A stretch of 5,918 nucleotides of DNA from assembly GCA_002309995.1 (NCBI GenBank), contig DBYB01000057.1:13874-19791 (forward strand), given 5' to 3'. The translations under genes were made by a program, and so were the position numbers. Position 1 is the stretch's first letter. The number at the start of each line of letters is the position of its first letter. Below the pieces are notes generated by a model. The model was given only the letters and a program-made list of their open reading frames with translations, was not told the DNA's origin and did not search any database. Positions 1 through 4,710 of this stretch are shown one piece after another. Origin of the DNA: Bacteroidales bacterium UBA1197. Its GTDB lineage: Bacteria; Bacteroidota; Bacteroidia; Bacteroidales; UBA932.

Positions 1-202
1 CTACCATCTGCCTGCGCTGGTTCCGGTACTGGTCGGTGAACCTTTTTTCGGCTGCAGTGCGCTTTTGGTAGTCTTTGCGCAGTTCGGTGCGCAATGAATG
101 GAGAGTCTGTCCGAGCTCATGCTCGTTCGACTCGGCGCGGACCGGAATTACCAGAAGTAAAACCGGAAGGACGAGGGCTATGCGTTTCAAGGTCTTAAAC
201 AT
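1..202 (-). CDS. Exported helical protein, N-terminal fragment (function unknown)
   Basis: This reading frame begins at ATG (202..200) and runs off the left edge, giving 67 codons. The N-terminus is a clear signal peptide: a basic n-region (MFKTLKR), a hydrophobic core (residues 8-21) and an A-type cleavage site after V-R-A at residue 23. What follows is very polar and rich in E, R, Q and K with no helix breaker (residues 24-67), so it is probably a long helix or coiled coil in the periplasm or outside the inner membrane. It is transcribed away from the ABC transporter operon, 66 bp from that operon's start. I do not recognise the family with confidence. The exported, Arg/Gln-rich helical start is faintly like the N-terminal extension of some Bacteroidetes MscS-type channel proteins, but that is a weak impression. 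No other in-frame ATG would retain the signal peptide, so the start is fairly secure. Confidence 0.7.
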   Translation of the reverse strand, partial: MFKTLKRIALVLPVLLLVIPVRAESNEHELGQTLHSLRTELRKDYQKRTAAEKRFTDQYRNQRRQMV

Positions 203-206
203 ATGG

Positions 207-214
207 CAAATATA
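207..214 (-). promoter_or_regulatory. Possible -7 box (TATATTTG) for the leftward gene
   Basis: Read on the minus strand, this is an exact TAnnTTTG box four bases before the ATG at 202. No convincing TTG lies about 19 bases upstream. The distance leaves essentially no 5' leader, so it is either a leaderless promoter or chance in AT-rich DNA. It abuts the -33 site of the rightward promoter. Confidence 0.25.
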
Positions 215-244
215 TTGAAAAATGCGGAAATAATCATATATTTG
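215..244 (+). promoter_or_regulatory. Bacteroidetes-type promoter of the ABC transporter operon
   Basis: TTG at 215-217, a 19-base spacer, then TATATTTG at 237-244, an exact match to TAnnTTTG and followed by CAT. A start of transcription near 250 is expected, giving a leader of about 19 bases before the ATG at 269. The promoter lies downstream of the first in-frame ATG (203), which is the main reason for placing the gene start at 269. Confidence 0.7.
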
Positions 245-268
245 CATAATTGCTTTAGGCGCTATTCA

Positions 269-1744
269 ATGTTTCTCAGAACGAAGATACTATTCCTGTT
301 TTCCATGCTGCTGGCCGTTGCATGCTCTGGTGGCCAGGCGCAGAAACGGGTAATTGGTTGCGAGGAGGATATATCCGGGCTCAAGGTAGGAGTGGTCACG
401 GGGTCCTGCTATGACATGGACCTTTCCGCCCGGGGAGATGTGGAGGTGCTCCGTTTCAACACCGAGGCCGACCAGGCAAATGCCATAGTGAACGGACTGG
501 TGGACGTGGGTGTCCACGACGAAGTCGTTTTCGCTCCTGACCATCTGAAGGAAATGGGCCTGAAGGTGGCCTTCAAGGGAAAGGAGTCCTATCCGGCGGC
601 CTTCGGCTTCAGAAAATCTGAGAAGGAATTGCTCTCCGCCTATAACGAGTTCTTTGCCCGGGCCGTTGCTAGCGGCGTCGTGGACAGCCTGCGGGCTGTC
701 TGGCTGGATTGTGACGGCCAATATCCCGATCCTCTCCACGTGTATCCCAACAATGAGCCCGGAGAGCCCATCGTGGTGGGTACGGCCGGCGCGGTGGCGC
801 CCGTCTCCTTCCGTATCGAACAGGACTGGTTCGGCATCGAGAGCGAACTTATGTATCTGTTCGGGGAGTATCTGGGGCGTCCGATCGTGTTCAAGTCGCT
901 CGCTTCCGCTTCCATAATGATGAGCCTGCAGACCGGAGACATAGACATAATGATGGGCTGCGTGTTCGTGACCGAAGAACGCCTGCAGCGTTTCGATTTC
1001 AGCACTCCGTACCATTATTACCATTGTTCCTATTTCGTGCGGGACGATGATGCCGGGCGCAGCAGCACATCCCTGTGGCAGAAGTTCAAAGATGGTATTA
1101 ATCAGAACCTTATAGTCGAGGGCCGCTGGCGTTTCATCACGGACGGCTTGTGGGAGACCATAAAGATTACCTTACTGTCCATACTTCTGGGCTCCATCCT
1201 GGGCATTGGTCTGTGCTTCATGTCCGGCAGCAAACGCCGGTGGATGAAGCAGACGGCGTCTTTGTATAAGGCATTTATGGAACGCATACCTATGCTGGTG
1301 CTGCTCCTGATAATGTTCTACGTGGTGTTCGGCGGGGCAGGAATAGGCGCCAGCAGCATAGCCGTGATTGCATTCGGACTTAATTTTGCCGCCAGCGCCG
1401 GGGGCGTGTTCCGCACCGCCCTGGATTCCGTGCCGAGCGGCCAGACCGAAGCCGGCCTTGCTCTCGGCTTCACCCGTTTCCAGACTTTTTCCGGCATCGT
1501 TCTGCCCCAGGCCGTAAAGAAAGGCCTGCCTCTCTACACCGGGCAGTGCGTGTCGCTGCTGAAAGGCACGTCCATAGTCGGCTACATCGCCATCCACGAC
1601 CTGACCCGCGCCAGCGACATCATCAGGAGCCGTACTTTTGATGCGCTCCTGCCTTTGCTGGTTGTCACTATACTTTACTTCCTGCTTGCCTGGATCATAA
1701 CCTGGCTGCTGAAACTCATTTTTAAGAAAACGTGCAGGGTATGA
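269..1744 (+). CDS. Polar amino-acid ABC transporter, fused substrate-binding lipoprotein and permease
   Basis: This 491-residue protein combines the periplasmic binding protein and the membrane channel of a polar amino-acid importer. Residues 1-19 are a lipoprotein signal with lipobox LAVAC (Cys19). Residues about 36-147 resemble lobe II of an SBP_bac_3 binding protein (LKVGVVTGS; Asp84 in VHDEV). Residues about 167-257 resemble lobe I (VVGTAG start, GFDIE-like GIESE, LQTGDIDI, TEER with Arg238, FDFSTPY). Arg238 and Asp84 are where family members bind the carboxylate and amino group of the ligand, so an alpha-amino acid is likely; which one cannot be told. Residues about 280-486 are a HisM/GlnP-type permease with about five hydrophobic segments and the EAA loop (TEAGLALGF...VLPQA, about 393-415). 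The start at 269 is preferred over 203 because it lies after the promoter and begins the signal peptide. The stop overlaps the ATPase gene by ATGA. The lobe order is reversed from the canonical one. Confidence 0.9.
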   Translation: MFLRTKILFLFSMLLAVACSGGQAQKRVIGCEEDISGLKVGVVTGSCYDMDLSARGDVEVLRFNTEADQANAIVNGLVDVGVHDEVVFAPDHLKEMGLKVAFKGKESYPAAFGFRKSEKELLSAYNEFFARAVASGVVDSLRAVWLDCDGQYPDPLHVYPNNEPGEPIVVGTAGAVAPVSFRIEQDWFGIESELMYLFGEYLGRPIVFKSLASASIMMSLQTGDIDIMMGCVFVTEERLQRFDFSTPYHYYHCSYFVRDDDAGRSSTSLWQKFKDGINQNLIVEGRWRFITDGLWETIKITLLSILLGSILGIGLCFMSGSKRRWMKQTASLYKAFMERIPMLVLLLIMFYVVFGGAGIGASSIAVIAFGLNFAASAGGVFRTALDSVPSGQTEAGLALGFTRFQTFSGIVLPQAVKKGLPLYTGQCVSLLKGTSIVGYIAIHDLTRASDIIRSRTFDALLPLLVVTILYFLLAWIITWLLKLIFKKTCRV

Positions 1745-2832
1745 ATATTTCAGTAAGGCACATAAGCAAGGTGTACTCCAACCCCGACGGCTCTTCGCTC
1801 CGCGTGCTGAAGGATGTCAACTGCGAGATAAGCCAGGGGGAGGTGATAAGCATCATCGGCCCTTCCGGTACGGGCAAGAGCACTTTCCTGCGTATGCTGA
1901 ACGGGCTTGAGACCCCTTCCGGAGGCGAAATCCTGGTGGACGGCGAGAATATTCTTTCCAAGGGCTATTCTCTCTCCAGGCTGCGCAAGCGTATGGGGAT
2001 GGTGTTCCAGAGCTTCAACCTTTTTGGGGATATGACAGTGCTCGAGAATGTCATATTCGCCCCCTGCCGGCTCCTGAAAATGGATGTGGAGACGGCAGGG
2101 GCAGAGGGTATGGCCCTGCTCCGCAAGGTGGGAATGGCTGAGAAGGCGTCCGTCTTTCCGTCCACTTTGTCCGGCGGCCAGAAACAGAGGGTCGCAATTG
2201 CCCGTTGCCTTGCGATGAAGCCGGAGGCTGTGCTGTTTGACGAGCCGACATCCGCGCTCGATCCCACGATGGTGGGGGAGGTGCTGAGCGTCATCCGCCA
2301 GCTTGCCCGCGACACCGGCATGACGATGCTTATCGTGACGCACGAAATGGAATTCGCCCGCGAGGTCAGCACCCGCGTGTTCTTTATGAACGAGGGGCTG
2401 ATCTACGAAGACGGCACCCCGGAGCAGATATTCAAGAATCCTGTCCACAGCGCCACCAAAGCCTTCGTGCAGCGTATCCAGAAGCTGAAATTCGATATCA
2501 CGAGCCCCGACTTCGACTTCTACGGAATGCAGTCGGAAATGTCGCAGTTCTGCATCAAGTACAACGTGCCTGAGAAGCGTGACGTCCTGACGCACATCAC
2601 CGAAGAGATGACCCAGGTGGTGCTGAAGGATTTCCTGCCGCTCCACTTGGTGCTGAGCTACAATGCCCAGCAGAGTGAGACTGCGGTCGCCTTTATGATG
2701 GAGGGCCGTACGAGCTCGCCGCTTGCCGAGGAGGGCATCGACGATATTTCAATGATGATGGTACGCGCTATGTCGAAGGAGATTATCGAAGAGTCTACGA
2801 GCAGGGGATTCAGGATAAAGGTCATAGTGTAG
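1741..2832 (+). CDS. Polar amino-acid ABC transporter ATPase with an RsbW/GHKL-like C-terminal extension
   Basis: This 363-residue subunit powers the importer encoded just upstream. All ABC ATPase motifs are intact: Walker A GPSGTGKST (40-48), Q-loop Gln90 (MVFQSFNLF), signature LSGGQKQ (143-149), Walker B AVLFDEP (163-169), D-loop SALD (171-174) and switch His201. The ATPase core ends near residue 248, the usual length of GlnQ/HisP proteins (about 240-250). Residues about 258-363 are an added domain. Its layout of two helices, two strands, a G-x-x-x-x-P-L loop, a helix and a final strand pair looks like an RsbW-type HATPase_c fold, but with its ATP-binding residues altered. It does not look like the MetN NIL domain. 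The ATG at 1741 gives a 4-bp ATGA overlap with the permease, implying translational coupling; a GTG at 1732 is a weaker alternative. The stop codon is followed immediately by the tRNA promoter. Confidence 0.93.
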   Translation: MNISVRHISKVYSNPDGSSLRVLKDVNCEISQGEVISIIGPSGTGKSTFLRMLNGLETPSGGEILVDGENILSKGYSLSRLRKRMGMVFQSFNLFGDMTVLENVIFAPCRLLKMDVETAGAEGMALLRKVGMAEKASVFPSTLSGGQKQRVAIARCLAMKPEAVLFDEPTSALDPTMVGEVLSVIRQLARDTGMTMLIVTHEMEFAREVSTRVFFMNEGLIYEDGTPEQIFKNPVHSATKAFVQRIQKLKFDITSPDFDFYGMQSEMSQFCIKYNVPEKRDVLTHITEEMTQVVLKDFLPLHLVLSYNAQQSETAVAFMMEGRTSSPLAEEGIDDISMMMVRAMSKEIIEESTSRGFRIKVIV

Positions 2833-2863
2833 TTTGCAAATTCAAATAATTGTAGTATCTTTG
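2833..2863 (+). promoter_or_regulatory. Promoter of tRNA-Cys
   Basis: A textbook Bacteroidetes promoter: TTTG at 2833-2836, a 19-base spacer and TATCTTTG at 2856-2863, followed by CAT. It starts on the base after the ATPase stop codon and ends 11 bases before the mature tRNA, so transcription should start just upstream of the tRNA 5' end. Confidence 0.85.
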
Positions 2864-2874
2864 CATTCCTATCC

Positions 2875-2948
2875 GGTGCGTTGGCCGAGTGGCTAGGCGC
2901 AGGTCTGCAAAACCTGTCACAGTGGTTCGATTCCGCTACGCACCTCCA
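2875..2948 (+). tRNA. tRNA-Cys (anticodon GCA), CCA encoded
   Basis: The full cloverleaf can be folded by eye. The acceptor stem is 7 bp (2875-2881 with 2938-2944). The D stem is 3 bp (2884-2886 with 2896-2898). The anticodon stem CAGGT/ACCTG (2900-2904 with 2912-2916) carries loop CTGCAAA, placing anticodon GCA at 2907-2909. The T arm AGTGG/CCGCT spans 2921-2937 with loop TTCGATT. The base at 73 is U (2945), the known identity base for cysteine tRNA, and CCA is encoded at 2946-2948. The tRNA has its own promoter and terminator, but transcripts of the upstream transporter operon should also read into it, because no terminator separates them. Confidence 0.97.
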
Positions 2949-2978
2949 AACAGAGTCCTTTCCCGGGGCTCTGTTTTT
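2948..2978 (+). terminator. Intrinsic terminator after tRNA-Cys
   Basis: CAGAGTCC (2951-2958) pairs with GGGCTCTG (2966-2973), with one T-G wobble and a 7-base loop. AAA before the stem can extend the pairing with the run of five T at 2974-2978. It lies directly after the encoded CCA. It probably also ends transcripts of the ABC transporter operon. Confidence 0.88.
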
Positions 2979-3054
2979 GCGTTTTAATCCCTTTGATAAA
3001 GCGGAATGCCTGGGCTAGTATCTAATTTGTGAATATTTTACTTAATCGTAAATA

Positions 3055-3163
3055 GTTGATAATCAGCCGGGTTGAATAAATATTAAAAATTTTTCGAAAT
3101 TTTTTACTAAAAAAGTATTGCGAATTCAAATAAAGTTCTTAACTTTGCATCGGGTTGATAAAT
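3055..3163 (+). repeat. Short near-direct repeats of GTTGA(A)TAA in the AT-rich spacer
   Basis: GTTGATAA occurs at 3055-3062 and again near 3154-3161, and GTTGAATAA lies near 3072-3080. The last two sit in a longer shared block, CGGGTTGAATAAAT (3068-3081) and CGGGTTGATAAAT (3151-3163), which differ by one inserted A. Two copies lie upstream of the spacer promoter and one at the expected transcription start. This could be a regulator site or chance in AT-rich DNA. Apart from these repeats and the A/T tracts at 3085-3114, I see no gene in 2979-3117. Confidence 0.35.
3118..3147 (+). promoter_or_regulatory. Strong promoter in the spacer between tRNA-Cys and maf
   Basis: TTG at 3118-3120, a 19-base spacer and TAACTTTG at 3140-3147, followed by CAT exactly as in the tRNA-Cys and transporter promoters. 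Runs of A and T at 3085-3114 lie just upstream and could act as an UP element or curved DNA, typical of strong promoters. The rightward transcript would start near 3153. No annotated long gene follows on this strand; only a 110-base unit ending in a terminator does. Confidence 0.75.
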
Positions 3164-3227
3164 GAGGGTTCTCCTCACAGCCTATTGGTTATTAGTTTTA
3201 GTGTTATTAATTATGTGGTTAGTATGA
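3162..3227 (+). CDS. Possible 21-residue hydrophobic membrane peptide
   Basis: Inside the small transcript, an ATG at 3162 opens 21 codons ending in TGA at 3225-3227. The predicted peptide begins MRVLLTAYW. It has eight Leu, four Val, one Ile, two Trp and a single charge (Arg2), so it would form one transmembrane helix. Size and composition are like type I toxin peptides such as Ibs or Ldr, or like single-pass small membrane proteins. The leader would be only about 9 bases, and the stop codon lies in the 5' arm of the terminator stem. Against it: a U-rich RNA always encodes Leu/Val/Ile-rich frames, and there is no clear ribosome signal. No homologue is recognised. The coding call is tentative. 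Confidence 0.3.
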   Translation: MRVLLTAYWLLVLVLLIMWLV

Positions 3228-3260
3228 GTTGTTGTCGTGAGACACCAACTCATTTTCTTT
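3224..3260 (+). terminator. Intrinsic terminator of the small transcript, GNRA loop
   Basis: ATGAGTTG (3224-3231) pairs with CAACTCAT (3246-3253). A T/C mismatch follows, then TGTC/GACA (3233-3236 with 3241-3244) capped by GTGA, a GNRA tetraloop. The tail is TTTCTTT (3254-3260). The T tract is on the plus-strand side only; read leftward the hairpin is followed by ACTAACC. It therefore ends the rightward small transcript rather than maf. Confidence 0.8.
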
Positions 3261-3843
3261 ATATACACCCAAACTCCTTAAGCAGACCGTAAACCAGGTG
3301 CACCGGCAGGCCCATCACGTTGTAGAACGAGCCCTCGATGTGCCCGATGGCCGCATAGCCAAGCCACTCCTGCACTCCGTAGCCGCCCGCCTTGTCGAAA
3401 GGCTTATACCTATCTATATATAACGAGATCTCGCCCTCGTCCAGCTGGCTCACGTGCACCATAGTCTCGTCCGTGACGCACTTCTCGCGGTCAATAGTCC
3501 GAAACACCACCGCCGAAACCACCTTGTGCGTCTTGCCGGAAAGCTCGTGGAGCATCTCCACCGCCTGCTCGCGGCTGTGAGGCTTACCCAGCACTTGCCC
3601 GTCCAGCACCACCACGGTGTCTGCGGTAATCAGCACCTCATCAGGCTCCAGGGCGCGGTGGAAGCCGTGCGACTTGCCCTGCGCCATAAGCACGGGCACC
3701 TCCTCAGGAGCAACCCCGGCAGGAACCGATTCCTCGAAAGTATTTCCGGTATCTACTAAAAACTCCACATCAAGCCCGCCAAGCAGTTCGCGCCGCCTGG
3801 GCGAGCCGCTTCCGAGTATGATGCGCTTAGAACATTTTTGCAT
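3259..3843 (-). CDS. maf: Maf-family nucleotide pyrophosphatase
   Basis: This 194-residue cytoplasmic protein belongs to the Maf/YhdE family. These enzymes hydrolyse nucleoside triphosphates (dTTP, UTP or modified bases) to monophosphates and so clean the nucleotide pool; some family members are linked to septum inhibition. Visible motifs are the N-terminal GSGSPRRREL (11-20), ITADTVV with the likely catalytic Asp75, GKP (86-88), LSGKTH (101-106), FDKAGGYGVQEW (149-160) and GSFYNVMGLP (171-180). Length is normal for the family. The ATG at 3843 starts just before the first motif and overlaps kdsC by 17 bp; an upstream in-frame ATG at 3858 is possible. It is the last gene of the leftward operon. 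No leftward T-tailed terminator follows, so its transcript may run antisense through the small transcript at 3153-3260. Confidence 0.94.
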   Translation of the reverse strand: MQKCSKRIILGSGSPRRRELLGGLDVEFLVDTGNTFEESVPAGVAPEEVPVLMAQGKSHGFHRALEPDEVLITADTVVVLDGQVLGKPHSREQAVEMLHELSGKTHKVVSAVVFRTIDREKCVTDETMVHVSQLDEGEISLYIDRYKPFDKAGGYGVQEWLGYAAIGHIEGSFYNVMGLPVHLVYGLLKEFGCI

Positions 3844-4354
3844 ATTTGTCAACATCAAATTCCCATTTTCCCTGGGCCTTCATAACCAGTTCCAGCGTCC
3901 AGCGCACGAAGCCTTTTCCGCCTCCGATAGGGGAGACGATGTCGGCCGCATCGAGGGCTTCCTGCACCGCGTCGGCGGGCGCCACGCCCACGCCCGCGAA
4001 CTTCAGAGATGCCGCGTCGGGGATGTCGTCACCCATATAAAGTATTTCTTCAGGTGACAGGCCGAAACGCTCACATATTCCCTTCAATATCTCCAGCTTG
4101 TTTCGAGCCTTAAGATACACATTCTCATAGGGCACGCCGTACGCTGTCATCCGCTTGCGGACGGCCTCGGTGTGGCCGCCGGTAACGACCGCCAGGATGT
4201 AACCGTTAAGGGCGGCCATACGCAGTCCGTGGCCGTCCTTCTCGTTGTAAATGCGCAACGGCTCCGCGTTGGAATCGCAGAGCACGCTGCCGTCCGTCAT
4301 CACTCCGTCTATGTCGAAGACGAAGGCCCTGACAGCCTTAAGATTTGTTTCCAT
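3827..4354 (-). CDS. kdsC: KdsC-like HAD phosphatase (3-deoxy-D-manno-octulosonate-8-phosphate phosphatase)
   Basis: This 175-residue capless HAD phosphatase is of the KdsC type. KdsC removes phosphate from Kdo-8-phosphate in the cytoplasm, a step in making the inner core of lipopolysaccharide. HAD motifs are complete: FDIDGVMTDG with nucleophile Asp14 and Asp16, VVTGG with Thr58, Lys86 in KARNKLE, and GDDIPD (108-113). The C-terminal GGGKGFVR tail (144-151) is typical of KdsC proteins. Close relatives act on KDN-9-phosphate or other sugar-acid phosphates, so the exact substrate is not certain, and the rest of a Kdo pathway is not in this window. The ATG at 4354 is preferred over 4372 because it puts the first motif at the usual distance from the N-terminus. 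It overlaps the DUF3467 gene by 17 bp and maf by 17 bp, which suggests coupled translation. Confidence 0.9.
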   Translation of the reverse strand: METNLKAVRAFVFDIDGVMTDGSVLCDSNAEPLRIYNEKDGHGLRMAALNGYILAVVTGGHTEAVRKRMTAYGVPYENVYLKARNKLEILKGICERFGLSPEEILYMGDDIPDAASLKFAGVGVAPADAVQEALDAADIVSPIGGGKGFVRWTLELVMKAQGKWEFDVDKYAKMF

Positions 4355-4649
4355 TCGGATTGAAATCGGCAAGGTTGAAGGTGGCCTTGGGAGAGCCCGG
4401 AAGCACGATGGGGCCGAACTGCGACTCGTACTTGCCGATATTGTCGGACAGTGCGTTCAGGAGCCTCTTTGCGTGCTCCGGAGTCATCAGGATGCGGTTG
4501 CCTATCTCCGGCTTGGGAAGGCCGGGAAGCATGGTTGCAAAGTCGATGATGAACTCGCTGTGCGAGTGGCTTATGATGGCCAGGTTGGAGTAGCATCCCT
4601 TGGCTACCTCGGGCTTGAGCTCAAGCTGTATCTGTTTATTCTCTTCCAT
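4338..4649 (-). CDS. DUF3467 family protein
   Basis: This 103-residue soluble protein belongs to the DUF3467 family, which has no assigned function that I know of. Recognisable features are a polar N-terminus (MEENKQIQLEL), the block CYSNLAIISHSHSEFIIDF (19-37) and the block TPEHAKRLLNALSDNI (56-71) leading to KYESQFGPI. Length is normal. A longer frame extends upstream to 4754, but it crosses the divergent promoters and part of valS. The ATG at 4649 fits the conserved N-terminus and leaves a leader of about 22 bases after the predicted promoter. It is the first gene of the leftward operon with kdsC and maf. Its stop lies inside kdsC (17-bp overlap). There is no signal peptide or membrane segment. 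Confidence 0.88.
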   Translation of the reverse strand: MEENKQIQLELKPEVAKGCYSNLAIISHSHSEFIIDFATMLPGLPKPEIGNRILMTPEHAKRLLNALSDNIGKYESQFGPIVLPGSPKATFNLADFNPNGNKS

Positions 4650-4676
4650 AATTAAAAAATACTCGTGTCTGAACCA

Positions 4677-4707
4677 CAAAATTAGTGTAAATATGTTATC
4701 TTTGCAA
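4677..4707 (-). promoter_or_regulatory. Promoter of the DUF3467-kdsC-maf operon
   Basis: On the minus strand, TTG at 4707..4705, a 20-base spacer and TAATTTTG at 4684..4677, an exact TAnnTTTG. Transcription would start near 4671, about 22 bases before the ATG at 4649. The -33 site touches the end of the valS -7 box on the other strand, so the two promoters overlap. Confidence 0.7.
4697..4704 (+). promoter_or_regulatory. -7 box of valS
   Basis: TATCTTTG, an exact TAnnTTTG followed by CA, ends six bases before the valS ATG at 4711. No good TTG is found 19-21 bases upstream. The short distance implies a leaderless or nearly leaderless valS mRNA. The box lies wholly within the spacer of the leftward promoter. 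Confidence 0.55.
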
Positions 4708-4710
4708 GAT

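Larger units (their letters stand above)
3153..3260 (+). ncRNA. Putative small transcript (small RNA or mini-mRNA)
   Basis: A promoter with an exact -7 box (3140-3147) and a strong terminator (3224-3260) delimit a transcript of about 108 nt in a spacer with no long rightward gene. Near the 5' end a small hairpin TGAGG/CCTCA (3163-3167 with 3173-3177, loop GTTCT) can form. A U-rich stretch of about 45 bases without obvious structure (3180-3222) follows, and then the terminator hairpin. The sequence does not show the conserved cores of SRP RNA, tmRNA or RNase P RNA, and it is too short for normal 6S RNA. Promoter-to-terminator small RNAs are known in this order (for example the Bacteroidales-1 motif), but I cannot assign it to one. 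The exact 5' end is estimated. The unit also holds a 21-codon reading frame, described separately. Confidence 0.55.

Noticed and set aside
203..268. An earlier ATG (203) for the binding-protein/permease gene
   Set aside because: It precedes the promoter box at 237-244, would place 22 residues in front of a clear lipoprotein signal, and overlaps the start of the divergent gene.
290..1024. A 244-codon antisense frame across the binding-protein region
   Set aside because: It is His/Gly-rich, has no promoter, and lies over a well-supported lipoprotein-permease gene.
1750..2646. A 298-codon antisense frame across the ABC ATPase
   Set aside because: The plus-strand ATPase has all motifs. The antisense protein is His/Leu/Ala-rich with no recognisable domain and is a composition effect.
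3085..3110. A/T tracts with a TTCGAA centre as a transposon end or attachment site
   Set aside because: There is no matching inverted copy, no target duplication and no integrase or transposase gene nearby. An UP-like promoter element explains it better. No broken tRNA copy that would mark an island at tRNA-Cys is visible either.
3224..3253. The hairpin as the terminator of maf
   Set aside because: Read leftward it is followed by ACTAACC rather than a T tract, whereas the rightward side has TTTCTTT. It may still slow leftward polymerase.
3153..3260. The small transcript as SRP RNA or 6S RNA
   Set aside because: It lacks the conserved SRP tetraloop and internal-loop bases, and it is too short and lacks the long central bubble expected of 6S RNA. 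This is judged by eye only.
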